A stretch of 11,811 nucleotides of DNA. It comes from Cyanobium sp. (GTDB lineage: Bacteria; Cyanobacteriota; Cyanobacteriia; PCC-6307; Cyanobiaceae). Position 1 is the first letter of the stretch, and every line of letters starts with the position of its first letter. This document shows positions 1-9,079 of this stretch, piece after piece. The notes beneath the pieces are model-generated. The model searched no databases. It was not told where the DNA came from and saw only the letters and a program-made list of their open reading frames with translations. The DNA lies in contig BJHC01000023.1 of the NCBI GenBank assembly GCA_014191535.1, positions 1 to 11,811 of the forward strand. Direction: 5' to 3'. Made by a program: the position numbers and the translations under genes.

Positions 1-2314
<2,314 letters not shown>

Positions 2315-2330
2315 GGACGCACGCGTGTGT

Positions 2331-2359
2331 TGCCGGTGATTCTGCAGGAGCAGCCGGCA
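2331..2359. promoter_or_regulatory. Hairpin in the shared divergent promoter region
   Basis: The 74 bases between the two divergent starts contain outer arms TGCCGG (2331-2336) and CCGGCA (2354-2359). Inside them are CTGC (2342-2345) and GCAG (2350-2353) around the loop AGGA. The inner and outer stems stack on one side and leave a five-base bulge on the other. It could be an operator or RNA hairpin for either gene, or chance in GC-rich DNA. No clear -10/-35 pair was seen. Confidence 0.3.
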
Positions 2360-2388
2360 GACTGTGCCCACCGAACCGCTCCGCCGGC

Positions 2389-2937
2389 GTGCCCCTCGCT
2401 CCGCTGCTGCCGCTGTTCCATCGGTTCAACCGCGAGCATTTCGAGGGGTCCCTCAGCCGCGCCGATGGCACCAGCCTGGTGCGTGTGCGCTGGAGTGACG
2501 GTCGGATGCGCCGCAGTGCTGGCCTCTACCGCTATGGCCACGACCGCTCCGGCACCGCCATCAGCGAAATCGTGCTGTCACGCCCCCTGCTGGAGCCCTT
2601 GCCCCTGGAGGCCACCGCCAGCACCCTCTGCCACGAAATGATCCACGCCTGGGTGCATCGCGTGCTGGGGGCGGAGGAGGTGCACGGCCCCCACTTCCGG
2701 GCCCGCATGGCCCGCATCAACGGCGCCCAGAGCGACTTTGTGCTCAGCGTGCGCCACCGCTTTCCCGTGCCGGCCCAGCCCCCCCGCTGGCTGGCCCGTT
2801 GCCCCAGTTGCGGCCTGGTGTCGCCCTACCGGCGCCGTCGCGATGGGGTGGCCTGCCGGCTCTGCTGCGACCGCTTCCACGGGGGCCAGTGGCATGCCCG
2901 CTACCAACTGGTGTTTGAGCCCGCTGCCGTCGCTTAA
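2389..2937 (+). CDS. SprT-like zinc metallopeptidase family protein
   Basis: The 182-residue product carries the HExxH zinc site (His82, Glu83, His86 in LCHEMIHAWV) and a likely third ligand, His99, in VHGPHF, the layout of the SprT/Spartan family. A C-terminal zinc ribbon follows, with Cys138, Cys141, Cys156 and Cys159 (RCPSCG then ACRLCC). Eukaryotic Spartan cleaves DNA-protein crosslinks; the role of bacterial SprT-like proteins is poorly defined, so a DNA-repair role here is only inference, although ligA lies close by on the other strand. The GTG at 2389 was chosen because family members start just before the LPLFHRFNREHF helix. The upstream ATG at 2275 would place a low-complexity extension across the start of the divergent gene. 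No Shine-Dalgarno is seen at this start. The family call is firm. Confidence 0.9.
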   Translation: MPLAPLLPLFHRFNREHFEGSLSRADGTSLVRVRWSDGRMRRSAGLYRYGHDRSGTAISEIVLSRPLLEPLPLEATASTLCHEMIHAWVHRVLGAEEVHGPHFRARMARINGAQSDFVLSVRHRFPVPAQPPRWLARCPSCGLVSPYRRRRDGVACRLCCDRFHGGQWHARYQLVFEPAAVA

Positions 2938-2964
2938 CTTGCGTCGATCCCCGCCCCGCCGGCC

Positions 2965-3066
2965 TTGAGTACCGCCCTGTGGGCACTGCAGTGGAGCGGG
3001 GTCACCATTGCCCTGCTGGGGCTGGGCCGCGAGCGCTGGCTGCGGCTGCGCCGGCTGGGCCGCTGA
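2965..3066 (+). CDS. Possible 33-residue single-TM peptide
   Basis: A TTG-initiated frame begins MSTALWALQWSGVTIALL and encodes 33 residues. Its first 20 or so are hydrophobic, ending GLG, and it closes with a basic tail (RERWLRLRRLGR). This is the layout of a small inner-membrane protein with a positive cytoplasmic tail. It is in the same frame as the SprT-like gene, whose stop lies 27 bases upstream, so it could also be a decayed extension of that gene. There is no clear Shine-Dalgarno. The next gene starts 38 bases downstream. The length and rare start make this a weak call. Confidence 0.35.
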   Translation: MSTALWALQWSGVTIALLGLGRERWLRLRRLGR

Positions 3067-3104
3067 AGCCTCCTTTGCCCGCCGAGCATCCGTAGCCTGA
3101 GCTG

Positions 3105-3731
3105 ATGCCCGATTCCGAAGACCGCTGGGATAGCCGTCGGCCGCGTCGCGGCGACTCCAGGCCCGAGCCGCGGCTGGAGCAGCGGCTTGACCAGTGGATG
3201 AGTGCCGGCCGTCAGCTGGTGGATGGGGTGGCCGGCACCCGCCCGGGCTCCCGGGGCGATGGCCGGTCGGGTGGGGCCCTGCGGCTCAACCAGGTGGGCC
3301 GTTGGGTGGAAACCAAACTCGATTGGCTGTTGGAGGACGACGAGGCCTGGCGGGAGTCGTGGGAAGAGCCTGACCGTGCGCGGCGTCAGCCGGAAGCGAG
3401 CCGGTTCCCGGACAGCCGATTCACAGAGAGCCGCCTCACGGACAGCCGACCCGTGCAACCCTCGCGGTCGCGGCGTCAGCCCCTGCAGGCGATTTCGCGC
3501 CGTACCGCGCCCGTTCAGGCCTCTTCGCAGACCTCTGCGCAGTCTCTAGCTCAGCCTGTCCAGCAGCCCGATCCGTCGCAGCTGCAGGACTGGCCCGAGG
3601 ACGACAGCTTCACCGTCAACCGCTGGAGTCGCACCGATCAGCCGGCGCGGCAACCCTCACCGCCGGATCAGGCGGCGTCTCGACCGGTGGGCCGCGCGGT
3701 GCCCCGCTCCTCCAGGCGTCGCTTCGATTGA
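3105..3731 (+). CDS. Arginine-rich, largely disordered conserved hypothetical protein
   Basis: The 208-residue product looks like a picocyanobacterial conserved hypothetical; no function is known to me. Two segments seem ordered: RLDQWMSAGRQLVDGVAGTRPGS (about residues 27-50) and LNQVGRWVETKLDWLLEDDEAWRESW (about 60-87), both amphipathic helices with Trp and acidic residues. The middle and C-terminal parts are rich in Arg, Ser, Gln and Pro, predicted disordered, and end in a basic SSRRRFD tail. A short WPEDDSFTVNRWSR island near residue 165 may be a binding motif. A ten-residue unit is repeated (DSRFTESRLT then DSRPV), matched by an 11-base direct repeat 30 bases apart. The ATG has no obvious Shine-Dalgarno. 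It lies 38 bases after the possible small peptide, and its last 64 bases overlap the opposing minus-strand gene. Confidence 0.8.
   Translation: MPDSEDRWDSRRPRRGDSRPEPRLEQRLDQWMSAGRQLVDGVAGTRPGSRGDGRSGGALRLNQVGRWVETKLDWLLEDDEAWRESWEEPDRARRQPEASRFPDSRFTESRLTDSRPVQPSRSRRQPLQAISRRTAPVQASSQTSAQSLAQPVQQPDPSQLQDWPEDDSFTVNRWSRTDQPARQPSPPDQAASRPVGRAVPRSSRRRFD
3409..3449 (+). repeat. In-frame 30-bp repeat inside the arginine-rich gene
   Basis: CGGACAGCCGA occurs at 3409-3419 and again at 3439-3449, exactly ten codons apart, with a related AGAGCCGC between. In the protein this gives DSR..ESR..DSR at five-residue steps. A second pair, GCGGCGTCAGCC at 3380-3391 and 3470-3481, lies 90 bases apart around it. 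This suggests replication slippage or tandem expansion in a disordered coding region. Confidence 0.6.
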
Positions 3732-3961
3732 GTGGCATGCCCCGGCCGGACCGGGGATGTGACCTGGTAACTGCAGCCCCGCTGACGCAGTTCCGCGTTC
3801 ACCGGGTCCACCAAATCGCCGGGGAGGTCCTCCGCCATCTGATCGGCACTGGTGCTGATTGAGGGGGAGCCCTCATCGAGGGCGCTGAGCAGTTCAGCCC
3901 ACTGGGACACCAGCCGGCTGTGCCGTCCGGGAGGCCCCCCGCGGGAGGGATGGTTGGCCAT
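3668..3961 (-). CDS. Hypothetical 97-residue protein, tail-to-tail overlap
   Basis: I do not recognise this protein. It begins MANHPSRGGPPGRHSRLVSQWAELLSAL and continues with an acidic, helical-looking centre (DEGSPSISTSADQMAEDLPGDLVDPVNAELRQRGCSY) and a basic tail. The centre has a natural amino-acid mix and alternating hydrophobic pattern, unlike the low-complexity shadows elsewhere in this GC-rich window. That is the main reason to call it a gene. The ATG at 3961 is preferred to an in-frame TTG 36 bases upstream. A TTGACA hexamer lies at 4016-4021 on this strand, but no convincing -10 follows. Its last 64 bases are antisense to the end of the arginine-rich gene, so the final 20 residues may be fortuitous coding. 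It is 99 bases downstream of the chorismate-lyase-like gene. Confidence 0.5.
   Translation of the reverse strand: MANHPSRGGPPGRHSRLVSQWAELLSALDEGSPSISTSADQMAEDLPGDLVDPVNAELRQRGCSYQVTSPVRPGHATQSKRRLEERGTARPTGRDAA
3736..3759. terminator. Terminator-like hairpin without U-tract
   Basis: CCCCGG (3740-3745) pairs with CCGGGG (3751-3756) over a CCGGA loop. The stem extends as CAT/ATG past one bulged G. It starts four bases after the stop of the plus-strand arginine-rich gene, where a terminator would be expected. There is no T-run on either strand, and it lies inside the opposing reading frame, so it may be chance. Confidence 0.3.
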
Positions 3962-4060
3962 GGTCGCAACGGGTTGAGTACCACCATGCTGGCCCAAGCA
4001 CGAAGTTCTTCAAGCTGTCAAGCCAAGGCTGTAGCCACTCGTCACCTCTGTTGCAAATTG

Positions 4061-4654
4061 TCATGACGGAGTGTGTGCAGCCGGGCCCAGCCAGCGCTCC
4101 AGCGCCGGCGCGAACACCTCGCGGATCACCGTGAGTTCGCGGCCGCCGCGGAAGAACCGGTAGTGACGGCTCCAGTAGGGCCCCGGTTGCCCGAAGCCCT
4201 GCTCCAGCAGAGGCGCCTCCACCAGCGCCAGCCCATCCACCTCCCGGTAGAGCTCCGCCCGTTTGGCGGTGAGGCTGCGCCAGATCGGCAGATTGCGTTC
4301 CTGCAGATGGCGGTCCGCCTCCTCCTGGTTCCACCAGCTCTCGGCCCAGGCCAGGGTGTCCTGGCCGCAGCGCAGCCACACCTGGCGGCGCAGCAGCGGC
4401 GGCTCCAGCTCGGCGATTTCCGCCGGTGCTTCCGCCCCCGGGTGCGGATCCGGGGCCATGGCGATCACCTCCACCTCCACCTCCAGGCCCGTCAACGACT
4501 GCAGGTGCCGGGTGGGGCTGCCATCCCCCAGCAGCAGCAGGCGCCAGGAGCCACTCAGCCGCGGACTCACGGCCGACACCACCTCCTCGGCGGAGGCCTG
4601 CCAGAGCGGCTGAGGCGACGGCCACAGCGCGGCGGGCTCAGGGGTTGGCGTCAA
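4061..4654 (-). CDS. Chorismate-lyase-like (UbiC-like) protein
   Basis: The 197-residue product follows the chorismate pyruvate-lyase pattern along its length. Compared from memory with E. coli UbiC, PTRHLQSLTGLEVEVEVI matches the substrate-pocket strand, LLRRQVWLRCG matches the strand with catalytic Arg76 (here probably Arg90), PIWRSL matches the Leu114 region, and the end SRHYRFFRGGRELTVIREVFAP matches the strand carrying Glu155 (here Glu179). The family cleaves chorismate to 4-hydroxybenzoate and pyruvate. In cyanobacteria 4-hydroxybenzoate is the head-group precursor of plastoquinone, so that role is likely but inferred. The start is TTG, eight bases after the stop of the upstream GspC/PilP-like gene and without a Shine-Dalgarno, so translation is probably coupled. 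No in-frame ATG or GTG lies near this start. Sequence is divergent from E. coli, so I leave the symbol blank. Confidence 0.8.
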   Translation of the reverse strand: MTPTPEPAALWPSPQPLWQASAEEVVSAVSPRLSGSWRLLLLGDGSPTRHLQSLTGLEVEVEVIAMAPDPHPGAEAPAEIAELEPPLLRRQVWLRCGQDTLAWAESWWNQEEADRHLQERNLPIWRSLTAKRAELYREVDGLALVEAPLLEQGFGQPGPYWSRHYRFFRGGRELTVIREVFAPALERWLGPAAHTPS

Positions 4655-4662
4655 GACGCGGT

Positions 4663-5436
4663 TCAGAAACCAGAACTGATGCTGACGCGTCGGGTCACGC
4701 CACCGCGTTCGATCACGGCCCCATCACCACTGGTGGCCACCAGCCGCCAGCCGCTGTTGCCGATGCTGTCGCCCACCAGGGCATTGCTGGAGCTGCCCCC
4801 CACCTGGAAGATGGCCGAGCCGGAACGGCCGGGGATCTGCACCACCCCCAACAGTTCCGGCATGGTTCCGGCGCCGGCGCCACCCCCCACCGCGCCGCTG
4901 CTCAAGGGTGGTGCGGGAGCCCGCAGGGTGCCGCTGAGGGGAACCTGCAGGGGCGCCAAGGCCCCGGGTCGTGCCTCCAGCTGCTGCAGTTCTTCGATCC
5001 AGGGCTCGGTGGGGGGCGGCGGCGGCAGGCCATCGCTGCCGGTGCCCGCGGTCGGGTTGGTGGCGTCGGTGGTGGGCACCGCCAGGCCGCGGATGCCCTC
5101 CAAGAGCCGCAGGTTGCGCTCCTGGCGCAGGTCCTGGTGGGCTTCGCTCCAGCCCCGCCACAGCCCCAGGCAGGTGATCAATCCCAGGCCCGCCAGGCCG
5201 CAGGCCACGGCGACGGCTGGCGACCAGCCTTGGGGCCAGCGGGGGAGCCGTTGGGCAGCAACGGTGGCCTCCCGCACCGCCACCTCCACCGGTCTGTCGG
5301 CGCTGCTGGGGGGCGCGGGCGTGGCAGCTCGCGCCTGGCCAGGGTCGGCGGCAGTGAGGAACACCCGGTCCATCACCTGCTCGGCCTTGAGCTCCCAGTA
5401 GGCCCGTGAGGTGGTGCTGGCGGGGGCGGGGCTCAC
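4663..5436 (-). CDS. One-TM protein with GspC/PilP-like C-terminal domain
   Basis: The 257 residues fall into four parts: a short N-terminal cytoplasmic region with a possible helix (RAYWELKAEQVMDRVFL), one membrane span at about residues 72-93, a Pro/Gly-rich linker (about 120-190, including a run of prolines), and a C-terminal domain of about 65 residues. That last part, ELLGVVQIPGRSGSAIFQVG then VGDSIGNSGWRLV and a closing GVTRRVSI, has the strand order and G-W-R-L pattern of the periplasmic homology domains of GspC and PilP. Those proteins link the inner membrane to outer-membrane secretins in type II secretion and type IV pili. A pilus or secretion link is inference; no other such gene is in the window. 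The GTG start is fixed by a GGAG six bases upstream. It lies 45 bases after mnmG and eight before the chorismate-lyase-like gene. Confidence 0.8.
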   Translation of the reverse strand: MSPAPASTTSRAYWELKAEQVMDRVFLTAADPGQARAATPAPPSSADRPVEVAVREATVAAQRLPRWPQGWSPAVAVACGLAGLGLITCLGLWRGWSEAHQDLRQERNLRLLEGIRGLAVPTTDATNPTAGTGSDGLPPPPPTEPWIEELQQLEARPGALAPLQVPLSGTLRAPAPPLSSGAVGGGAGAGTMPELLGVVQIPGRSGSAIFQVGGSSSNALVGDSIGNSGWRLVATSGDGAVIERGGVTRRVSISSGF

Positions 5437-5442
5437 CGTGTT

Positions 5443-5446
5443 CTCC
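5443..5446 (-). promoter_or_regulatory. Shine-Dalgarno GGAG fixing the GTG start of the GspC/PilP-like gene
   Basis: On the minus strand the sequence reads AAACGGAGAACACGGTG. GGAG is six bases from the GTG, a spacing close to ideal, and no competing ATG is nearby. This supports the GTG at 5436 as the true start. Confidence 0.7.
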
Positions 5447-5481
5447 GTTTGGACGGGGGCGGGTAACGGTGTGGTCGAACC

Positions 5482-7437
5482 TTATCGGCCGGCAGCGGGC
5501 TTGGCGAGCGACTGGCGGCGTTGCTCCAGCTCCAGCCAGAGCAGCAGGGCGGTGACATCCGCCGGGCTCACACCCGGCACCCGCGACGCCATTCCCAGGG
5601 TGTGGGGCTGGATCGCGGCGAGCTTTTCGCGGGCTTCGCGGGAGAGGGTGCCGATGGTGGCGTAATCGATGCCGCTGGGGATCGGGCGCTGCTCCTGTTT
5701 TTTCACCTGGTCGATCTGCTGCTGTTGGCGCGACAGGTAACCGCTGTATTTGATGTCGATCTCAGCCCCCTCGCGCACGTCCAGGGGCAGGTCCGCCGGC
5801 GCCAAGCCGTGGCGCACCAGGTCGGCGCTGTGGAAGCCTGGCCGGCGCAGCAGATCCGCCAAGGTGATGGAGCCCTTGATGGCGGCTCCGGTCTGGGCCT
5901 CCACCGCCGCCGCCACCGCATCGCTGGCCTTGAGCCGCACGGTGTCGAGCCGTTGCTTTTCTGCCGCAATCGCCTCCTGTTTGCGCAGGTACAGCTCCCA
6001 GCGGCGGTCGTCGATCAGCCCCAGCTCGCGCCCCAGGGGGGTGAGGCGGCGGTCGGCGTTGTCGCCCCGCAGCACCAACCGGTATTCGCTGCGGCTGGTG
6101 AGCACCCGGTAGGGCTCCCGCAGATCCTTGGTGATCAGGTCGTCGATCATCGTGCCGATGTAGCTGCCCTCCCGCGGGAAGTGCACCGGCGGCTGGCCCC
6201 GCAGCTGGCGCACCGCATTGAGCCCCGCCACCAGGCCTTGGGCGGCGGCCTCTTCGTAGCCCGTGGTGCCATTGAGCTGGCCGGCGGAATAGAGCCCCTG
6301 CACCCGTTTGCTTTCCAGGGAGGCTTTGAGCTGGGTGGCGGGCAGGTAGTCGTAATCCACCGCATAGGCGGGCCGCAGCATCACGCACTGCTCGAGCCCC
6401 GGCAGGGTGCGCAGCAGCTCCAGCTGCAGCCGTTCCGGCAGGCCCGTGGAGAACCCCTGCACATAGATCTCCGGCGTGTCGCGCCCTTCGGGTTCCAGAA
6501 AGATCTGGTGCGACTCCTTGTCGGCGAAGCGCACGATCTTGTCCTCGATCGAGGGGCAGTAGCGCGGCCCCTTGCTGTCGATGAAGCCGCCGTAGATCGG
6601 CGTGAGGTGCAGGTTGTCGCGGATCAGTTGGTGGGTGGCCGCCGTGGTGCGGGTGATGTGGCAGCTCATCGGCTCACCGCTCACCCAGCTGCTGGGGTCA
6701 AAGGAGAAGTAGCGGTCGTGGGCGTCGCTGGGCTGCTCCTCCAACCGGTCGAGGGCGATGCTGCGGCGATCCACCCGCGCCGGTGTGCCGGTTTTGAGGC
6801 GCCCCATCTGGAAGCCGAGGGCCTCCAGGGCTTCGGTGAGCCCCTCGGCCGCCTGCTCGCCGGCGCGGCCGGCCGCCATGGATTGGTTGCCCACCCAGAT
6901 CTGGCCGCCGAGGAAGGTGCCGGCGGTGAGGATCACGGCCCCGGCGCCGTAGCGGCTGCCGAAGTAGGTCTGCACGCCACGGATCTGGCCGTCCTGCACC
7001 TCCAGCCCCGTGACCATCGCCTCCCGCAGGGCGAGGTTGGGGGTGTGCTGCAGCAGCTGCAGCATCTGCCGGGCGTACTGGCGTTTGTCCGTCTGGGCGC
7101 GCAGGGCCCACACCGCTGGGCCGCGGCTGGCGTTGAGCACCCGTTTCTGCAGGGCGGTGGCGTCCGCCAGCCGGCCGATCACGCCCCCGAGGGCATCCAC
7201 CTCATGCACCAGCTGGCTCTTGGCCGGTCCCCCCACCGCCGGGTTGCAGGGCTGCCAGGCGATGCGGTCGAGGTTGAGGGAAAACAGGGCCGTGGAGCAG
7301 CCGAGGCGCGCCGCCGTGAGTGCCGCTTCGCAGCCCGCATGGCCGCCGCCCACCACGATCACATCGAAGTGCTCGCTCACGGGGCCCGCGGGGTGAGGGC
7401 CGCCGGCGGGGGTGTCGGTGGGCGTGCGCTCGGACAT
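5482..7437 (-). CDS. mnmG: tRNA uridine-5-carboxymethylaminomethyl synthesis enzyme MnmG (GidA)
   Basis: MnmG is the FAD-dependent partner of the GTPase MnmE; together they modify the wobble uridine (U34) of certain tRNAs at carbon 5, aiding decoding of NNA/NNG codons in the cytoplasm. The 651 residues show the FAD-binding loop [12 protein letters not shown] (about 28-39), the family stretches [25 protein letters not shown] and [10 protein letters not shown], the first signature around [15 protein letters not shown] and the second around [17 protein letters not shown]. The C-terminal MnmE/tRNA-binding helices run to the end. Length is slightly above the usual 620 to 640, because of a low-complexity N-terminus of about 20 residues before [15 protein letters not shown] at 7380 is an alternative start that would remove it. 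It lies 42 bases after dnaB and is probably cotranscribed with it. MnmE is not in the window. Confidence 0.97.
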   Translation of the reverse strand: MSERTPTDTPAGGPHPAGPVSEHFDVIVVGGGHAGCEAALTAARLGCSTALFSLNLDRIAWQPCNPAVGGPAKSQLVHEVDALGGVIGRLADATALQKRVLNASRGPAVWALRAQTDKRQYARQMLQLLQHTPNLALREAMVTGLEVQDGQIRGVQTYFGSRYGAGAVILTAGTFLGGQIWVGNQSMAAGRAGEQAAEGLTEALEALGFQMGRLKTGTPARVDRRSIALDRLEEQPSDAHDRYFSFDPSSWVSGEPMSCHITRTTAATHQLIRDNLHLTPIYGGFIDSKGPRYCPSIEDKIVRFADKESHQIFLEPEGRDTPEIYVQGFSTGLPERLQLELLRTLPGLEQCVMLRPAYAVDYDYLPATQLKASLESKRVQGLYSAGQLNGTTGYEEAAAQGLVAGLNAVRQLRGQPPVHFPREGSYIGTMIDDLITKDLREPYRVLTSRSEYRLVLRGDNADRRLTPLGRELGLIDDRRWELYLRKQEAIAAEKQRLDTVRLKASDAVAAAVEAQTGAAIKGSITLADLLRRPGFHSADLVRHGLAPADLPLDVREGAEIDIKYSGYLSRQQQQIDQVKKQEQRPIPSGIDYATIGTLSREAREKLAAIQPHTLGMASRVPGVSPADVTALLLWLELEQRRQSLAKPAAGR

Positions 7438-7479
7438 CCGTTGACGCTACGGCCCCGGCCTGATTAGGCGGCCAGGCTG

Positions 7480-8928
7480 TTAGGCAGCAAGGTTGCGGAA
7501 CCGGGTGAACTGGGGCTCGAACAGCAGTTTCACGGTGCCCACGGGACCGTTGCGGTGCTTGGTCACGATCACTTCGGTGATGCCCCGATCCGGCGTGTCC
7601 GGGTTGTAGTACTCATCCCGGTAGATCATCAGCACCAGGTCGGCGTCCTGCTCGATCGAGCCCGATTCCCGCAGGTCGGAGAGCATCGGCCGTTTGTTGG
7701 TGCGGGCCTCCACGCCGCGGCTGAGCTGGGAGAGGGCAATCACCGGCACGTTCAGTTCCCGGGCCATCTGCTTGAGGCCCCGGGTGATGCGGGAGAGCTC
7801 CTGCACACGGTTGTCGGAGCCACTCCCCTCCATCAGCTGCAGGTAGTCGATCACCACCAGCCCCAGCTCCTTGCCGCTTTCGGCCATCAGCCGCCGGCAG
7901 AGGGAGCGCATTTCCAGCACGCCGGCGTTGGGTTTGTCGTCGATGAAGATCGGCATCTGGCCGAGGGTGCTGATGCCCTGCCCGAGCAGCGGCCACTCAT
8001 CGGGGTTGAGGCGGCCGGTGCGCAGCCGGCCGCTCTCGATGCCCACCTCCATGGCCAGCAGGCGGTAGGTGAGCTGCTCCTTGCTCATCTCCAGGGAGAA
8101 CACGCACACCGGCAGGTTGTGGAGCTGGGCCACGTTTTTGGCCAGGTTGAGCGTGATCGCCGTTTTGCCCATGGCGGGCCGGCCCGCCACGATGATCAGG
8201 TCGCTGCGCTGCAGCCCCTGGGTCATGGCATCCAGGTCGTAGAAGTTCACCGGGATGCCGGCCACCGCCGTGCCCAGGGAGCGGCTCTCGATCTCGTTGA
8301 AGGTGGCGGTGAGGATCTCGGCGGTGGGGGTGAGGCCGGTGCTGGGTTTCTCCTGGCTGATGGCGAAGATCCGCTGCTCCGCCTCATCCAGCACCTGCTC
8401 CATGGGCTTGCTCTGATCGAAGCCGAGGCGGATCACCTCGTTGCCGGAGCGGATCAGTTGCCGCCGCAGGTACTTGTCCATCACCAGGCGGGCCACCTGG
8501 TCGATGGAGGCGGTGGACAGGGTGCGCTCCACCAGCTCCACCAGCCGGCCGCTACCCCCCACCTTCTCCAGGTTGCTGGTGTCCGCCAACCAGGCGGTCA
8601 TGGCGGTGAGGTCGGTGGGTTTGCCCTGGCTGTGGAGCATCAGGGCGGTGCGATAGATCTCGCGGTGGGCCGTGAGATAGAAGGCCTCCGGCTGCAGCAC
8701 GTCGGCCACGCGGCCGATGGCATCCGGGTCCAGCAGGATGCCGCCCAGCACGGCTTCCTCCGCCTCCAGGTTCTGGGGGGGCACCCCATCGGGGGTGGCT
8801 TCGAAACCGAGGCCATCGGCGCTGCGGCCGCGTCGCACGGGGTTGCCCGAACCGGGCCCTGACGCGGCGGCGGCATCGTCGTTGCCGTCCTGCTGGGGGG
8901 CCAGGTTGCTGAGGGGCACGCTCACCAT
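7480..8928 (-). CDS. dnaB: Replicative DNA helicase DnaB, intein-free
   Basis: DnaB is the hexameric 5'-3' helicase that unwinds DNA at the fork and recruits primase. The 482 residues begin with about 45 residues rich in Gly, Asp and Ala, then the primase-binding N-terminal domain (PPQNLEAEEAVLGGILLD, about 50-145), a linker, and the RecA-like motor. The Walker A site is AGRPAMGKT (248-256) and Walker B is VVIDYLQL with Asp361. SQLSRGVE (400-407) and IVTKHRNGPVG (454-464) are the DNA-contact and finger regions. Many cyanobacterial DnaB proteins carry an intein at or near these motifs; here all are uninterrupted. The ATG at 8928 has a GTG one codon later and no Shine-Dalgarno. A terminator lies just upstream, after rplI, so dnaB may use its own promoter in the 142-base gap. 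Confidence 0.97.
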   Translation of the reverse strand: MVSVPLSNLAPQQDGNDDAAAASGPGSGNPVRRGRSADGLGFEATPDGVPPQNLEAEEAVLGGILLDPDAIGRVADVLQPEAFYLTAHREIYRTALMLHSQGKPTDLTAMTAWLADTSNLEKVGGSGRLVELVERTLSTASIDQVARLVMDKYLRRQLIRSGNEVIRLGFDQSKPMEQVLDEAEQRIFAISQEKPSTGLTPTAEILTATFNEIESRSLGTAVAGIPVNFYDLDAMTQGLQRSDLIIVAGRPAMGKTAITLNLAKNVAQLHNLPVCVFSLEMSKEQLTYRLLAMEVGIESGRLRTGRLNPDEWPLLGQGISTLGQMPIFIDDKPNAGVLEMRSLCRRLMAESGKELGLVVIDYLQLMEGSGSDNRVQELSRITRGLKQMARELNVPVIALSQLSRGVEARTNKRPMLSDLRESGSIEQDADLVLMIYRDEYYNPDTPDRGITEVIVTKHRNGPVGTVKLLFEPQFTRFRNLAA

Positions 8929-8952
8929 GGGGGCCGCAGGGGGGAGGCGATC

Positions 8953-8985
8953 AAAAAGCCGTCAGACCCCTGGGGGGCTGACGGC
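8953..8985 (-). terminator. Rho-independent terminator after rplI
   Basis: Read on the minus strand, GCCGTCAG (8978-8985) pairs perfectly with CTGACGGC (8958-8965). The stem continues inward through a C/G-rich run after one mismatch and is followed at once by TTTTT (8953-8957). This is a textbook intrinsic terminator. It sits 85 bases past the rplI stop and only 24 bases before the dnaB start, so it should end most rplI transcripts or act as a partial stop before dnaB. Confidence 0.85.
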
Positions 8986-9035
8986 CGGGGGAGATTCATT
9001 GTGCAGCCTGCGGCCGGATGCGCCCAGCTCCGGTG

Positions 9036-9079
9036 CTCAGTGGCTGACTTGGCTCAGTGGCCGACTGGGCTCAGTGGCT
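9036..9079. repeat. 17-bp tandem repeat, about 2.6 copies, running over the rplI stop codon
   Basis: On the plus strand CTCAGTGGCTGACTTGG (9036-9052) is followed directly by CTCAGTGGCCGACTGGG (9053-9069), then by the first ten bases of a third copy (9070-9079). The copies differ at two positions. The third copy contains the rplI stop codon (9071-9073), so the repeat looks like duplication of the gene's last bases into the 3' untranslated region. Confidence 0.85.

Noticed and set aside
4073..5409. Two overlapping plus-strand frames opposite the chorismate-lyase-like and GspC/PilP-like genes
   Set aside because: Low-complexity, mutually overlapping and without start signals, while the minus-strand genes have conserved patterns and a Shine-Dalgarno.
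5521..7467. Long open plus-strand frame (648 codons) opposite mnmG
   Set aside because: Same antisense artefact; composition is His/Gln/Gly/Ala-rich and the minus strand encodes an unmistakable MnmG.
7438..7479. Hairpin between dnaB and mnmG as terminator
   Set aside because: Only a short GGCC/GCCT-type stem with no T-run; the spacing fits an operon better.
7555..8862. Open plus-strand frame (435 codons) opposite dnaB
   Set aside because: Antisense shadow of a clear DnaB; no domain seen.
7480..8928. Intein in DnaB
   Set aside because: Walker A, Walker B and the later motifs are contiguous and the length is normal for an intein-free protein.
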